DNA of 64,000 nt, from assembly GCF_006171285.1 (NCBI RefSeq), contig NZ_CP040889.1, forward strand, positions 1,984,001-2,048,000, given 5' to 3'. Numbering within the stretch: the stretch's first letter is position 1; each line of letters starts with the position of its first letter. Both the position numbers and the translations under genes were made by a program. Positions 51,747-63,973 of this stretch are shown here, one piece after another. The notes below the pieces were generated by a model. The model saw only the letters and a program-made list of their open reading frames with translations. It made no database searches and was not told the origin of the DNA. Origin of the DNA: Leclercia adecarboxylata. GTDB lineage: Bacteria > Pseudomonadota > Gammaproteobacteria > Enterobacterales > Enterobacteriaceae.

Positions 51747-53191
51747 CGCTGGATACCCTCAATGTGATGCTTGCCGTCGGCGAGGAGGGGTTGATCGAAG
51801 AGATCATCCTCACCCTGCTGGCCTCGCCGCAGCTGGCGATCTTTTTCGAAAAATTCCCCCGGCTTAAAACGGCCATTACCGACGATCTCCCGCGCTGGCG
51901 GGAGAATTTACGCAAAAGGCTGAAAGATACCCGCGTGCCGCCGGAGCTCACCGAGGAGGTGATGTGCTATCAGCAGAGCCAGCTGCTCTCCACGCCCCAG
52001 CTGATCGTCCAGCTGCCGCAGATTTTAACCCTGCTGGATAAGGTACACTCCCCGTTCGCCAGCCAGGCGCGGCAGCTGGTGGTGGATAACGCCACCTTTA
52101 CTCCCGCCCTGCATACCCTGTTTTTACAGCGCTGGCGGCTGAGCCTGGTGGTACAGGCCACGTCGCTTAATCAGCAGCTGCTGGAAGAGGAGCGCGAACA
52201 GCTGCTCAGCGAAGTGCAGGAGCGCATGACCCTGGCCGGGGCGCTGGAGCCGGTGCTGGTGGAGAACGAAAACGCCGCTGGCCGCCTCTGGGATATGAGC
52301 GCCGGCCAGCTTAAGCGGGGGGATTATCAGCTTATCGTTCGCTATGGCGATTTTCTGGCGCAGCAGCCGGAGCTGATGCAGCTGGCGGAACAGCTGGGCC
52401 GTTCGCGGGAGGCGAAGTCGGTGCCAAAAAAGGATGCCCCGCTTGAAACCTTCCGCACCCTGGTGCGCGAACCGGCGACGGTACCGGAGCAGGTAGACGG
52501 CCTGCAGCAGAGCGATGACATTCTGCGCCTGTTGCCGCCCGAGCTGGCCACCCTCGGCATAACGGAACTTGAGTACGAATTTTACCGTCGGCTGGTGGAG
52601 AAACAGCTTCTTACCTACCGTCTGCACGGCGATGCCTGGCGCGAGAAGGTGAGCCAGCGCCCGGCGGTGCATCAGGATTTCGACGAACAGCCCCGCGGGC
52701 CGTTTATCGTCTGCGTGGATACATCCGGTTCGATGGGCGGTTTCAATGAGCAGTGCGCCAAAGCCTTTTGTCTGGCGCTGATGCGCGTGGCGCTCGCCGA
52801 CAGGCGGCGCTGCTTTATCATGCTGTTTTCCAGCGAGGTGGTGGGCTACGAACTCTCGGGCCAGCACGGTCTAGAGCAGGCGATCCGCTTCCTGAGCCAG
52901 CGCTTTCGTGGCGGCACCGATCTCGCCAGCTGTTTTCGCGCCATTATCGAGCGGATGCAGGGTGGGGAGTGGTATGACGCCGACGCGGTGGTGATCTCAG
53001 ACTTTATTGCCCAGCGGCTGCCGGATGAGGTGGTGAGCAAGGTAAAGGTGCTGCAGCAGGTCCATCAGCATCGTTTTCATGCCGTGGCGATGTCCACACA
53101 TGGAAAACCCGGCATCATGCGCATCTTCGATCATATCTGGCGCTTTGATACCGGGTTGCGTAGCCGCCTGCTGCGGCGCTGGAAACGCTAA
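51740..53191 (+). CDS. viaA: VWA-domain protein ViaA
   Basis: ViaA (483 residues) stimulates RavA ATPase activity; the pair sensitises cells to aminoglycosides and contacts respiratory complexes. The C-terminal von Willebrand A domain has the metal-site motif DTSGSMGG starting at D327, with TDLASC and SDF further on. The N-terminal two thirds are helical. Its TAA stop is immediately followed by the asnA stop on the other strand, with no bases between. Confidence 0.95.
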   Translation: MLTLDTLNVMLAVGEEGLIEEIILTLLASPQLAIFFEKFPRLKTAITDDLPRWRENLRKRLKDTRVPPELTEEVMCYQQSQLLSTPQLIVQLPQILTLLDKVHSPFASQARQLVVDNATFTPALHTLFLQRWRLSLVVQATSLNQQLLEEEREQLLSEVQERMTLAGALEPVLVENENAAGRLWDMSAGQLKRGDYQLIVRYGDFLAQQPELMQLAEQLGRSREAKSVPKKDAPLETFRTLVREPATVPEQVDGLQQSDDILRLLPPELATLGITELEYEFYRRLVEKQLLTYRLHGDAWREKVSQRPAVHQDFDEQPRGPFIVCVDTSGSMGGFNEQCAKAFCLALMRVALADRRRCFIMLFSSEVVGYELSGQHGLEQAIRFLSQRFRGGTDLASCFRAIIERMQGGEWYDADAVVISDFIAQRLPDEVVSKVKVLQQVHQHRFHAVAMSTHGKPGIMRIFDHIWRFDTGLRSRLLRRWKR

Positions 53192-54184
53192 TTACAGCAG
53201 GGCGTCGACGCTGTCACGAACCTGCTGCGGCCATACGCCACACTGAACCTGGCCGATATGAGAGAGCTGCAGCAGTAACATGGTCAGACGAGACTGGCCG
53301 ATACCGCCGCCGATGGTCTGCGGCATCTCGCCACGCAGCAGCGCCTGGTGCCACTCCAGCTTGAGACGATCTTCGTCACCGGTGATCCCCAGCTGACGCT
53401 GCAGCGCGTCGGCATCCACGCGGATCCCCATAGAAGAGAGCTCAAACGCATCTTCCAGAACCGGGTTCCAGACCAGAATATCGCCGTTCAGGCCCGCCAG
53501 GCCGCTTTCACCTTCGCTGCTCCAGTCATCATAATCCGGCGCACGAACGTCGTGGCGCTGACCGTGAGACAGCTGGCCGCCGATCCCAATCAGGAATACG
53601 GCGCCCAGCTCTTTGGCGATCGTACGTTCACGGCCTTTGGCATCCAGATCCGGGAAGCGGCTCAGCAGCTCCTGGCTGTGGACAAAGTGGATCGTCTCCG
53701 GCAGGAACGGGGTCAGACCAAACTCTTTGCTGACCGCCGCTTCGGTTTCTTTGATCCCGGCATAAATGGCTTCTACCGTCGCTTTCAGCGTACCGGTATG
53801 ACGTTCGCCATCACCCATTACGCGTTCCCAGTCCCACTGGTCAACGTAGACAGAGTGAATAGCGGTAAGGCGGTCTTCATCGGGGCGAAGAGCTTTCATG
53901 TGCGTGTAAAGCCCTTCGCCCGCGCTGAAGTCGTGTTGTCCCAGGGTTTGACGCTTCCACTTCGCCAGGGAATGAACCACTTCGAACTGGGCGTCTGGCA
54001 GTGTTTTCACTTTCACCTGTACCGCTTTTTCGCAACCAGACAGGTTGTCCTGCGTCCCGTCGCCCACGCGGCTTAAGATAGGAGCCTGGACTTCAATCAG
54101 GCCCAGCTTCTCTTCCAGCTGGCGGGAAAAGTGGGATTTTACGAAACTGATCTGGCGTTGTTGTGCGATGTAAGCGGTTTTCAT
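53192..54184 (-). CDS. asnA: Aspartate-ammonia ligase (asparagine synthetase A)
   Basis: AsnA (330 residues) makes asparagine from aspartate and ammonia with ATP; it resembles class II aminoacyl-tRNA synthetases. Visible: the N terminus [33 protein letters not shown] near 110 and [14 protein letters not shown] near 297 (class II motif 3-like). It is divergent from asnC, its activator, across a 150-bp gap. Confidence 0.97.
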   Translation of the reverse strand: MKTAYIAQQRQISFVKSHFSRQLEEKLGLIEVQAPILSRVGDGTQDNLSGCEKAVQVKVKTLPDAQFEVVHSLAKWKRQTLGQHDFSAGEGLYTHMKALRPDEDRLTAIHSVYVDQWDWERVMGDGERHTGTLKATVEAIYAGIKETEAAVSKEFGLTPFLPETIHFVHSQELLSRFPDLDAKGRERTIAKELGAVFLIGIGGQLSHGQRHDVRAPDYDDWSSEGESGLAGLNGDILVWNPVLEDAFELSSMGIRVDADALQRQLGITGDEDRLKLEWHQALLRGEMPQTIGGGIGQSRLTMLLLQLSHIGQVQCGVWPQQVRDSVDALL

Positions 54185-54334
54185 TATTTATACTCCTGCG
54201 TCCTGTTGGCATTGATTAAGCAACAAAAAAGAGTCTCTTTCAATAATCCAACAATAAAACTCCCACCTCACTTTTAAATCGATAAAATTACCCGCTAAAA
54301 TAGAGTGATTCATTAATCTTCATAAGAAAAAGCT

Positions 54335-54793
54335 ATGGAAAATTATCAGATCGACAATCTGGACCGCGGCATTCTTGAGGCCCTGATGGCCAATGCGCGT
54401 ACGGCCTACGCCGAACTGGCCAAACAGTTTGGCGTCAGCCCGGGAACCATTCACGTGCGCGTAGAGAAGATGAAGCAGGCGGGAATCATCACCGGTGCCC
54501 ATATCGACGTCAGCCCGAAACAGCTGGGTTACGATGTCTGCTGCTTTATTGGCATTATCCTCAAGAGCGCCAAAGACTATCCTTCCGCGCTGGCAAAGCT
54601 GAACGCCCTGGATGAAGTGACCGAGGCTTACTACACCACCGGCCACTACAGCATCTTTATTAAGGTGATGTGCCGATCGATCGACGCCCTGCAGCAGGTA
54701 CTTATCAACAAGATCCAAACAATCGATGAAATTCAGTCCACCGAGACGTTGATCTCCCTGCAGAACCCGATCATGCGTACCATCCGCCCGTAA
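54335..54793 (+). CDS. asnC: Asparagine-responsive regulator AsnC (Lrp family)
   Basis: A 152-residue Lrp/AsnC-family regulator that activates asnA and also affects mnmG transcription. An N-terminal helix-turn-helix (NARTAYAELAKQFGVSPGTI) precedes a C-terminal RAM ligand-binding domain (YYTTGHYSIFIKVMC near residue 98). The length equals E. coli AsnC. Confidence 0.96.
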   Translation: MENYQIDNLDRGILEALMANARTAYAELAKQFGVSPGTIHVRVEKMKQAGIITGAHIDVSPKQLGYDVCCFIGIILKSAKDYPSALAKLNALDEVTEAYYTTGHYSIFIKVMCRSIDALQQVLINKIQTIDEIQSTETLISLQNPIMRTIRP

Positions 54794-54814
54794 CAGGGCA
54801 AAATAATTACCACA

Positions 54815-54854
54815 TTTTCCACAGGTAGATCCCAGCTCGCTCACAGCGTACAAT
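54815..54854 (+). promoter_or_regulatory. mioC promoter with DnaA box
   Basis: TTTTCCACA (54815-54823) is a one-mismatch DnaA box upstream of a TACAAT -10 (54849-54854). In E. coli DnaA represses mioC, whose transcription runs towards oriC. Confidence 0.6.
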
Positions 54855-54883
54855 GTTCGCCTGTTTATCTGAGCGAGCGATCA

Positions 54884-55333
54884 ATGGCGGACATTACTCT
54901 TATTAGCGGCAGCACCCTTGGCGGCGCTGAATATGTCGCGGAACACCTGGCCGAAAAGCTGGAAGACGCAGGCTTTTCTACTGAAACGCTGCACGGACCG
55001 TTATTAGAGGATCTCCCGCTCGACGGGATCTGGCTGTTGATCACCTCCACGCACGGCGCGGGCGATCTTCCGGATAACCTTCTTCCTTTATATGAAGAGT
55101 TAAAAGAGCAGCAGCCTGACCTGGCGAACGTCCGCTTCGGCGCCATCGGCATTGGCAGCCGGGAGTACGATACCTTCTGCGGTGCGGTTGAGAAGGTTGA
55201 GACCGAACTGAAGTCCTGTGGGGCTCAACAGATCGGTGAAACGCTGAAGATCAACATCCTCGATCATGATATTCCGGAAGATCCAGCGGAACTTTGGCTG
55301 GCTGAATGGAAAAATTTACTCAAAAACGATTAA
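54884..55333 (+). CDS. mioC: Flavodoxin-like protein MioC
   Basis: MioC (149 residues, E. coli 147) is an FMN-binding flavodoxin that helps biotin synthase. The FMN phosphate loop is SGSTLGGAEYVAE near residue 8, with STHGAGDLPDN near 49 and FGAIGIGSREYDTFC near 83. It lies beside oriC and reads into it. Confidence 0.94.
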   Translation: MADITLISGSTLGGAEYVAEHLAEKLEDAGFSTETLHGPLLEDLPLDGIWLLITSTHGAGDLPDNLLPLYEELKEQQPDLANVRFGAIGIGSREYDTFCGAVEKVETELKSCGAQQIGETLKINILDHDIPEDPAELWLAEWKNLLKND

Positions 55334-55335
55334 AG

Positions 55336-55617
55336 ATCGTGCGATCAGATGTGGATAACTCTGGTTAAAACCTTGGATCAACCGGTAGTTATCCCAAGAA
55401 CAACCCTTGATGACTTTTTGTGCTGTGTATAACATCGCGATCTGATCCCAGCTTATACGTTGCAGGATCACCGATCATTCACAGCAAACGATCCTCTCTA
55501 AGCACATGATCTTCTTTGGGAGATCCGGCTTATCCACAGAAACCCGCGATCCTAATAAGAGATCACAATAAAACAGATCTCTAAATAAAAAGATCTTCTT
55601 TTTAATAGCCAGGATCC
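55336..55617. other. oriC: Chromosomal replication origin oriC
   Basis: The mioC-mnmG gap has the E. coli oriC layout in reverse orientation. DnaA boxes: R4 TGTGGATAA (55350-55358), R3-like TTATCCCAA (55389-55397), R2 TGTGTATAA (55424-55432) and R1 TTATCCACA (55530-55538). About 14 GATC sites lie in 280 bp, the substrate of Dam and SeqA. The A/T-rich unwinding region is at the mnmG side. Flanking genes mioC and mnmG confirm it. Confidence 0.96.
55552..55595 (-). other. oriC DNA unwinding element, three 13-mers
   Basis: On the minus strand three 13-mers start with GATCT: GATCTTTTTATTT (55583-55595), GATCTGTTTTATT (55567-55579) and GATCTCTTATTAG (55552-55564). They match E. coli L, M and R 13-mers, with only one or two changes in the first two. 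Confidence 0.92.
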
Positions 55618-55706
55618 CAGTGCTTTCTCGATCGACTAAAGTTGAGTAGAATCCACGGCCCGGGCTTCAATCCATTTTCTTACCGCTTTACGCGAGGCAG
55701 ACCACC

Positions 55707-57596
55707 ATGTTTTATCAGGATCCTTTTGACGTCATTATCATTGGCGGGGGTCATGCAGGCACCGAGGCCGCAATGGCCGCGGCGCGAATGGGTCAACAGA
55801 CCCTGCTTTTGACACACAATATCGACACGCTAGGACAGATGTCCTGTAATCCGGCGATTGGCGGCATTGGGAAAGGACACCTGGTAAAAGAAGTGGATGC
55901 ACTTGGCGGCCTGATGGCAACCGCGATCGATCATGCGGGCATCCAGTTTAGGATACTAAACGCGAGCAAAGGCCCCGCCGTTCGTGCGACCCGGGCTCAG
56001 GCCGACCGCGTGCTCTATCGCCAGGCCGTACGTACCGCACTGGAGAACCAGCCTAACCTGATGATCTTCCAGCAGGCGGTTGAGGATCTGATTGTTGAAA
56101 ACGATCGTGTTGTCGGCGCCGTGACCCAGATGGGTCTGAAGTTCCGTGCCAAAGCCGTCGTGCTGACCGTCGGGACTTTCCTCGATGGCAAAATTCATAT
56201 TGGACTGGACAACTACAGCGGTGGCCGTGCTGGCGATCCGCCGTCTATTCCGCTTTCGCGCCGTCTGCGCGAGCTGCCGCTGCGCGTCAGCCGCCTGAAA
56301 ACCGGTACGCCGCCGCGTATCGACGCCCGTACTATCGATTTCAGCGTGCTGGCTCAACAGCACGGTGATAACCCGATGCCGGTCTTCTCGTTCATGGGCA
56401 ACGTGGATCAACACCCGCGCCAGGTGCCGTGCTATGTCACGCACACCAACGAGAAAACCCATGACGTGATCCGCAGTAACCTCGATCGCAGCCCGATGTA
56501 TGCCGGTGTGATCGAAGGGATCGGCCCACGTTACTGCCCGTCGATCGAAGACAAAGTGATGCGCTTTGCCGATCGTAACCAGCACCAGATTTTCCTGGAG
56601 CCGGAAGGGCTGACCTCCAACGAGATCTACCCGAACGGTATCTCCACCAGCCTGCCGTTCGACGTGCAGATGCAGATCGTCCGCTCCATGCAGGGGATGG
56701 AAAATGCGAAGATCGTCCGTCCGGGCTATGCCATTGAGTATGACTTCTTCGATCCGCGCGACCTGAAGCCGACCCTGGAGAGCAAATTTATCCAGGGGCT
56801 GTTCTTCGCGGGCCAGATCAACGGCACCACCGGTTACGAAGAGGCCGCCGCGCAGGGACTGCTGGCCGGTCTGAACGCCGCGCGCTTCTCTGCCGAGAAA
56901 GAGGGCTGGGCGCCGGGTCGTTCTCAGGCTTATCTGGGCGTGCTGGTGGATGACCTCTGCACCCTGGGTACCAAAGAGCCGTACCGCATGTTTACCTCTC
57001 GCGCGGAATATCGTCTGATGCTGCGTGAAGATAACGCCGACCTGCGCCTGACCGAAATCGGTCGCGAGCTGGGTCTGGTGGACGATGCCCGCTGGGCGCG
57101 CTTCAACGAGAAGCTGGAGAACATCGAGCGCGAACGTCAGCGCCTGAAGTCGACCTGGGTCAACCCAACTGCCGAGTCTGTAGACGAAGTGAATGCTCAC
57201 CTGTCTGCGCCGCTGTCGCGTGAAGCCAGCGGGGAAGATCTGCTCCGTCGTCCGGAAATGACCTACGACCAGCTGATCCAGATGACGCCATTCGCGCCGG
57301 GTCTGGAGGACGTTCAGGCTGCTGAGCAGGTTGAAATCCAGGTGAAATACGAAGGCTATATCGCCCGTCAGCAGGATGAGATCGAGAAACAGCAGCGTAA
57401 CGAGAGCACGATCCTGCCGGCCACGCTGGATTACCGCCTGGTTAACGGCCTCTCTAACGAGGTGATCGCCAAGCTGAATGACCATAAACCGTCGTCCATC
57501 GGTCAGGCATCGCGTATTTCAGGCGTCACGCCTGCGGCTATCTCCATTCTGCTGGTGTGGCTGAAAAAACAGGGTATGCTGCGCCGCAGCGCATAA
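55707..57596 (+). CDS. mnmG: tRNA uridine-5-carboxymethylaminomethyl modification enzyme MnmG (GidA)
   Basis: MnmG (629 residues) with MnmE makes cmnm5U34 in tRNAs. The FAD-binding Rossmann motif is [20 protein letters not shown] at residues 10-29; [20 protein letters not shown] near 47 and [20 protein letters not shown] near 368 are the family signatures. A TAGAAT -10-like element (55647-55652) with a G/C-rich discriminator may be its promoter. Transcription of mnmG runs away from oriC. Confidence 0.97.
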   Translation: MFYQDPFDVIIIGGGHAGTEAAMAAARMGQQTLLLTHNIDTLGQMSCNPAIGGIGKGHLVKEVDALGGLMATAIDHAGIQFRILNASKGPAVRATRAQADRVLYRQAVRTALENQPNLMIFQQAVEDLIVENDRVVGAVTQMGLKFRAKAVVLTVGTFLDGKIHIGLDNYSGGRAGDPPSIPLSRRLRELPLRVSRLKTGTPPRIDARTIDFSVLAQQHGDNPMPVFSFMGNVDQHPRQVPCYVTHTNEKTHDVIRSNLDRSPMYAGVIEGIGPRYCPSIEDKVMRFADRNQHQIFLEPEGLTSNEIYPNGISTSLPFDVQMQIVRSMQGMENAKIVRPGYAIEYDFFDPRDLKPTLESKFIQGLFFAGQINGTTGYEEAAAQGLLAGLNAARFSAEKEGWAPGRSQAYLGVLVDDLCTLGTKEPYRMFTSRAEYRLMLREDNADLRLTEIGRELGLVDDARWARFNEKLENIERERQRLKSTWVNPTAESVDEVNAHLSAPLSREASGEDLLRRPEMTYDQLIQMTPFAPGLEDVQAAEQVEIQVKYEGYIARQQDEIEKQQRNESTILPATLDYRLVNGLSNEVIAKLNDHKPSSIGQASRISGVTPAAISILLVWLKKQGMLRRSA

Positions 57597-57607
57597 TGTG
57601 TAAAATT

Positions 57608-57675
57608 GCCCGGTGGCGCTGAGCTTACCGGGCCAACAGAACTCCGTAGGGCGGGTCTGCGTAGCGCCACCCGCC
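57608..57675. repeat. REP-like pair between mnmG and rsmG
   Basis: GCCCGGTGGCGCTGAGCTTA then CCGGGCC (57608-57634), and a second unit, TAGGGCGGGTCTGCGTAGCG then CCACCCGCC (57647-57675), fill the mnmG-rsmG gap and end 26 bp before the rsmG start. Confidence 0.75.
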
Positions 57676-57701
57676 AACACCTATCTCAACAGGTATTCAC
57701 C

Positions 57702-58325
57702 GTGCTCAACAAACTCACTCGACTGCTGGATCAAGCCGGTATTTCGCTCACCGATCACCAGAAAAATCAGCTGGTGGGGTATGTCGACATGCTGAACAAA
57801 TGGAACAAGGCCTACAACCTTACTTCGGTTCGTGACCCGAACGAGATGCTGATTCGTCACATCCTCGACAGCATCGTGGTGGCGCCGCATCTCAAAGGTG
57901 AGCGTTTTATTGATGTGGGTACTGGTCCGGGCCTGCCTGGCATTCCGCTCTCTATCGTGCGTCCTGAGAGCCATTTCACGCTGCTGGACAGCCTGGGTAA
58001 GCGCGTACGCTTCCTGCGCCAGGTTCAGCATGAGCTGAAGCTGGAAAATATTCATCCGGTGCAGAGCAGGGTAGAGGAGTTTCCCGCCGAGCCGCCGTTT
58101 GACGGCGTGATCAGCCGGGCCTTTGCCTCACTTGATGACATGATTAGCTGGTGTAAGCACCTGCCTGCGGAAAATGGTCGCTTTTATGCCCTGAAAGGCG
58201 TGTTACCGGAAGATGAGATTGCGCAGATGCCTGAAGGCTTTGTGGTTGAGGACGCGATCAAATTGCACGTTCCGCAGCTGGAAGGTGAGCGTCATCTGGT
58301 GATAGTTAAGCCAAACAATTTTTAA
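57702..58325 (+). CDS. rsmG: 16S rRNA (guanine-527-N7)-methyltransferase RsmG (GidB)
   Basis: RsmG (207 residues) methylates G527 of 16S rRNA; its loss gives low-level streptomycin resistance. SAM-binding motif [16 protein letters not shown] is near residue 70 and [15 protein letters not shown] near 97. The GTG start at 57702 ([13 protein letters not shown]) matches E. coli MLNKL; the upstream in-frame extension to 57606 is REP sequence and is rejected. Confidence 0.96.
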   Translation: MLNKLTRLLDQAGISLTDHQKNQLVGYVDMLNKWNKAYNLTSVRDPNEMLIRHILDSIVVAPHLKGERFIDVGTGPGLPGIPLSIVRPESHFTLLDSLGKRVRFLRQVQHELKLENIHPVQSRVEEFPAEPPFDGVISRAFASLDDMISWCKHLPAENGRFYALKGVLPEDEIAQMPEGFVVEDAIKLHVPQLEGERHLVIVKPNNF

Positions 58326-58435
58326 AAATATAATAAAAAATGTGGAATTTGTGCTGTTCTTAGTATGTTAAAAATTACGCGGCAGGCTAAGAAATAAACA
58401 GCACTAATTTAACCGCTTTTTTACTATGGATTTTC

Positions 58436-58468
58436 TTTGGGTTAACCAGGGCCTGTAGTTAACCCAAA
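58436..58468. repeat. 11-bp perfect inverted repeat in the rsmG-atpI gap
   Basis: TTTGGGTTAAC / GTTAACCCAAA with an 11-base loop, 110 bp after rsmG. No T-run follows. It may be a factor-dependent terminator or a binding site. The rest of 58326-58822 is very A/T-rich, with no supported ORF. Confidence 0.6.
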
Positions 58469-58822
58469 ATATAATAAACCATGAAAATATCAGCTTGCTA
58501 AAAGTAGGTCAGAGTAACCAGATTGTAATGTTAAATATTTATTAAAAATGTCAATAAAAGGTTTTTGTTGTATACAGGGCTGTTTTGAGAATAGTTGCTG
58601 AAATTAATCTTTAATATCAAAAAGATGAAATATAAAGATTTACTGCTTTGATTTATTCGACCTTATCGTAAATGTGTATTTTGTGATCTCGTGCACGCTT
58701 TATCGTCAACGTTTCCGCGTTGTTTGCAGTTTTCACGTCTCATTCTTCGTTTGTCGAAAAGTTAAGAAATAGCGCCGGGGAAAAATATTTAAACATTTAT
58801 TCACCTTTTCGCTACTTATTGT

Positions 58823-58850
58823 TTGAAATCACGGGGACGCACCGTATAAT
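58823..58850 (+). promoter_or_regulatory. Main promoter of the atp operon
   Basis: TTGAAA (58823-58828), a 16-base spacer and a perfect TATAAT (58845-58850). Transcription would start near 58857, about 84 bases before the atpI ATG. Confidence 0.78.
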
Positions 58851-58940
58851 TTGTCCGCTTTTTGCTGCTTGACTCTGAGCCCTAAAGGACGTTTTATACG
58901 ACACGCGACATACCTCGAAGTGAGCAGGAGTAAAAACGTG

Positions 58941-60145
<1,205 letters not shown>

Positions 60146-60172
60146 TTCTTTACCAACACTACTACGTTTTAA

Positions 60173-60463
<291 letters not shown>

Positions 60464-60486
60464 TAAATTTAAAGAGGTATTGTGCT

Positions 60487-60957
60487 GTGAACATGAACGC
60501 AACAATCCTCGGCCAGGCCATCGCGTTTGTTATCTTTGTCTGGTTCTGCATGAAGTATGTATGGCCGCCTTTAATGGCTGCCATCGAAAAACGTCAGAAA
60601 GAAATTTCTGACGGTCTGGCTTCTGCAGAACGCGCTAAGAAAGATTTGGACCTTGCACAGGCCAACGCGACCGACCAGCTGAAAAAAGCGAAAGCGGAAG
60701 CCCAGGTAATCATCGAGCAGGCGAACAAACGTCGTTCTCAGATCCTGGACGAAGCGAAAGCTGAAGCAGAACAGGAACGTACTAAAATCGTGACACAAGC
60801 GCAGGCAGAAATTGATGCCGAGCGTAAACGTGCTCGCGAAGAGCTGCGTAAGCAGGTCGCGATTCTGGCTGTTGCTGGCGCCGAGAAGATCATCGAACGT
60901 TCCGTGGATGAAGCTGCTAACAGCGACATCGTGGACAAACTTGTCGCTGAACTGTAA
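60487..60957 (+). CDS. atpF: ATP synthase F0 subunit b
   Basis: Subunit b (156 residues) is the peripheral stalk: one N-terminal membrane helix ([19 protein letters not shown]) then a long charged coiled coil and dimerisation region. The start is GTG at 60487, as in E. coli, behind an AGAGG ribosome site (60473-60477). Confidence 0.97.
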   Translation: MNMNATILGQAIAFVIFVWFCMKYVWPPLMAAIEKRQKEISDGLASAERAKKDLDLAQANATDQLKKAKAEAQVIIEQANKRRSQILDEAKAEAEQERTKIVTQAQAEIDAERKRAREELRKQVAILAVAGAEKIIERSVDEAANSDIVDKLVAEL

Positions 60958-60971
60958 GGAGGGAGGGGCTG

Positions 60972-61505
60972 ATGTCTGAATTTGTTACGGTAGCTCGCCC
61001 CTACGCCAAAGCAGCTTTTGACTTTGCTATCGAACACCAAAATGTCGATCGCTGGCAGAACATGCTGGCGTTTGCCGCTGAGGTAACGAAAAACGAACAC
61101 ATGGCTGAGATGCTTTCTGGCGCCCTGGCGCCTGTAACCCTCGCCGATTCGTTCATCGCCATTTGCGGTGAGCAGCTGGACGCCAACGGCCAGAACCTGA
61201 TTCGGGTAATGGCTGAAAATGGTCGTCTGAAAGCGCTCCCGGATGTTCTCGAGCAGTTCGAGCACCTGCGTGCCCTCAGTGAAGCCACCGTTGAAGTTGA
61301 TGTAACTTCTGCGACTGAACTGAGTAACGAACAGCTTGCGAAAATCACCGCCGCGATGGAAAAACGTCTGTCACGCAAAGTGAAGCTGAATTGCAATATC
61401 GATAAGTCTGTAATGGCGGGCGTAATCATCCGAGCGGGTGATATGGTCATTGATGGCAGCGTACGCGGCCGTCTTGAGCGCCTTGCAGACGTCTTGCAGT
61501 CTTAA
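60972..61505 (+). CDS. atpH: ATP synthase F1 subunit delta
   Basis: Subunit delta (177 residues) links the b stalk to the top of the alpha3beta3 hexamer. It begins [19 protein letters not shown]; the C-terminal region shows the family's [20 protein letters not shown] motif near 140. A strong GGAGGGAGG ribosome site precedes the ATG. Confidence 0.97.
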   Translation: MSEFVTVARPYAKAAFDFAIEHQNVDRWQNMLAFAAEVTKNEHMAEMLSGALAPVTLADSFIAICGEQLDANGQNLIRVMAENGRLKALPDVLEQFEHLRALSEATVEVDVTSATELSNEQLAKITAAMEKRLSRKVKLNCNIDKSVMAGVIIRAGDMVIDGSVRGRLERLADVLQS

Positions 61506-61517
61506 GGGGACTGGAGC

Positions 61518-63059
61518 ATGCAACTGAATTCCACCGAAATCAGCGAACTGATCAAGCAGCGCATTGCTCAGTTCAGTATTGTGAGTGAAGCTCACAACGA
61601 AGGTACTATTGTTTCTGTAAGCGACGGTGTTATCCGCATCCACGGCCTGGCCGATTGTATGCAGGGTGAAATGATCTCCCTGCCGGGTAACCGTTACGCT
61701 ATCGCACTGAACCTGGAGCGCGACTCCGTAGGTGCAGTTGTGATGGGTCCGTATGCTGACCTCGCCGAAGGCATGAAGGTTAAGTGTACTGGCCGTATTC
61801 TTGAAGTTCCAGTTGGCCGTGGCCTGCTGGGTCGCGTGGTGAACACCCTGGGTGCGCCAATCGACGGTAAAGGCCCGGTTGATAACGATGGCTTCTCGCC
61901 AATCGAAGTTATCGCACCAGGCGTAATCGACCGTCAGTCCGTCGACCAGCCGGTTCAGACCGGTTATAAATCCGTCGACGCCATGATCCCAATCGGCCGT
62001 GGCCAGCGTGAGCTGATCATCGGTGACCGTCAGACCGGTAAAACCGCGATGGCAATCGATGCGATCATCAACCAGCGCGATTCCGGCATCAAATGTGTGT
62101 ACGTGGCTATCGGCCAGAAAGCGTCCACCATTTCTAACGTGGTTCGTAAACTGGAAGAGCACGGCGCGCTGTCCAACACCATCGTTGTTGTGGCGACCGC
62201 TTCTGAATCTGCTGCACTGCAATACCTGGCACCGTATGCCGGTTGCGCAATGGGCGAATACTTCCGTGACCGCGGTGAAGATGCACTGATCGTTTATGAT
62301 GACCTGTCTAAACAGGCCGTTGCTTACCGTCAGGTTTCCCTGCTGCTCCGTCGTCCACCAGGACGTGAAGCATTCCCGGGCGACGTATTCTATCTGCACT
62401 CCCGTCTGCTGGAGCGTGCATCCCGCGTTAACGCGGAATACGTTGAGAACTTCACCAAAGGTGCAGTGAAAGGCCAAACCGGTTCTCTGACCGCGCTGCC
62501 AATCATTGAAACCCAGGCGGGTGACGTTTCTGCGTTCGTTCCGACCAACGTAATCTCCATTACCGATGGTCAGATCTTCCTGGAAACCAACCTGTTTAAC
62601 TCCGGTATTCGTCCGGCGGTTAACCCGGGTATCTCCGTATCCCGTGTTGGTGGTGCAGCGCAGACCAAGATCATCAAGAAACTGTCCGGTGGTATCCGTA
62701 CCGCGCTGGCACAGTATCGTGAACTGGCAGCGTTCTCCCAGTTTGCATCCGACCTTGACGATGCAACCCGTAAACAGCTTGACCACGGTCAGAAAGTGAC
62801 CGAACTGCTGAAACAGAAACAGTATGCCCCGATGTCAGTCGCACAGCAGGGTCTGGTACTGTTCGCAGCAGAACGTGGTTATCTGGGGGATGTAGAACTG
62901 GCGAAAATCGGTAGCTTCGAAGCCGCTCTGCTGGCTTACGCTGACCGTGACCATGCTTCACTGATGCAAGAGATTAACCAGTCCGGTGGCTATAACGACG
63001 AAATCGAAGGCAAGCTGAAGAGCCTGCTCGATTCCTTCAAAGCAACCCAGTCCTGGTAA
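61518..63059 (+). CDS. atpA: ATP synthase F1 subunit alpha
   Basis: Subunit alpha (513 residues) is the non-catalytic nucleotide-binding subunit. Walker [10 protein letters not shown] is near residue 169, and [14 protein letters not shown] near 365 carries the alpha arginine finger (Arg in SVSRVG). It lies 12 bp after atpH. Confidence 0.98.
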   Translation: MQLNSTEISELIKQRIAQFSIVSEAHNEGTIVSVSDGVIRIHGLADCMQGEMISLPGNRYAIALNLERDSVGAVVMGPYADLAEGMKVKCTGRILEVPVGRGLLGRVVNTLGAPIDGKGPVDNDGFSPIEVIAPGVIDRQSVDQPVQTGYKSVDAMIPIGRGQRELIIGDRQTGKTAMAIDAIINQRDSGIKCVYVAIGQKASTISNVVRKLEEHGALSNTIVVVATASESAALQYLAPYAGCAMGEYFRDRGEDALIVYDDLSKQAVAYRQVSLLLRRPPGREAFPGDVFYLHSRLLERASRVNAEYVENFTKGAVKGQTGSLTALPIIETQAGDVSAFVPTNVISITDGQIFLETNLFNSGIRPAVNPGISVSRVGGAAQTKIIKKLSGGIRTALAQYRELAAFSQFASDLDDATRKQLDHGQKVTELLKQKQYAPMSVAQQGLVLFAAERGYLGDVELAKIGSFEAALLAYADRDHASLMQEINQSGGYNDEIEGKLKSLLDSFKATQSW

Positions 63060-63109
63060 CGTCTGGCGGTCTGTCTTAGGGCAGACCGCAAGGCATTGAG
63101 GAGAAGCTC

Positions 63110-63973
63110 ATGGCCGGCGCAAAAGAGATACGTAGTAAGATCGCAAGCGTCCAGAACACGCAAAAGATCACTAAAGCGATGGAGATGGTCGCCGCTTCCA
63201 AAATGCGTAAATCGCAGGAGCGTATGGCGGCCAGCCGTCCTTATGCAGATACCATGCGCAAAGTGATTGGTCACCTTGCGAGCGGTAATCTGGAATATAA
63301 GCACCCTTACCTGGAAGAACGCGACGTTAAGCGCGTGGGCTACCTGGTGGTGTCGACCGACAGTGGTTTGTGCGGCGGCTTGAACATTAACCTGTTCAAA
63401 AAGCTGCTGGCGGATATGAAAGCTTGGTCCGATAAAGGCGTTCAGAGCGATATCGCGATGATCGGCTCTAAGGGCGTCTCTTTCTTTAATTCCGTAGGTG
63501 GCAATATTGTCGCCCAGGTGACCGGTATGGGTGATAACCCGTCCCTGTCCGAACTGATCGGCCCGGTTAAAGTGATGTTGCAGGCCTATGATGAAGGCCG
63601 TCTGGACAGGCTGTACGTTGTCAGCAACAAATTTATTAACACCATGTCTCAGGCTCCGACCCTCACTCAGCTGCTGCCGTTACCGGCGTCAGACGAGCCA
63701 GAGTTGAAGCATAAATCCTGGGATTACCTGTATGAACCGGATCCAAAACCGCTGCTGGATACCCTGCTGCGTCGTTATGTTGAATCCCAGGTTTATCAGG
63801 GCGTGGTAGAAAACCTGGCCAGCGAGCAGGCCGCACGTATGGTGGCGATGAAAGCCGCGACCGACAATGGCGGCAGCCTGATTAAAGAGCTGCAGTTGGT
63901 ATACAACAAAGCTCGTCAGGCCAGCATTACTCAGGAACTCACCGAGATCGTCGGTGGTGCATCCGCGGTATAA
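63110..63973 (+). CDS. atpG: ATP synthase F1 subunit gamma
   Basis: Subunit gamma (287 residues) is the rotating central stalk. The N-terminal helix [20 protein letters not shown] with [11 protein letters not shown] and the C-terminal helix [19 protein letters not shown] are the family's coiled-coil pair; [11 protein letters not shown] near residue 84 is conserved. The window ends 27 bp after its stop, before atpD. Confidence 0.97.
   Translation: MAGAKEIRSKIASVQNTQKITKAMEMVAASKMRKSQERMAASRPYADTMRKVIGHLASGNLEYKHPYLEERDVKRVGYLVVSTDSGLCGGLNINLFKKLLADMKAWSDKGVQSDIAMIGSKGVSFFNSVGGNIVAQVTGMGDNPSLSELIGPVKVMLQAYDEGRLDRLYVVSNKFINTMSQAPTLTQLLPLPASDEPELKHKSWDYLYEPDPKPLLDTLLRRYVESQVYQGVVENLASEQAARMVAMKAATDNGGSLIKELQLVYNKARQASITQELTEIVGGASAV

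Noticed and set aside
55334..55706. Possible small ORF between mioC and mnmG
   Set aside because: The region is fully explained as oriC by DnaA boxes, GATC density and the three 13-mers.
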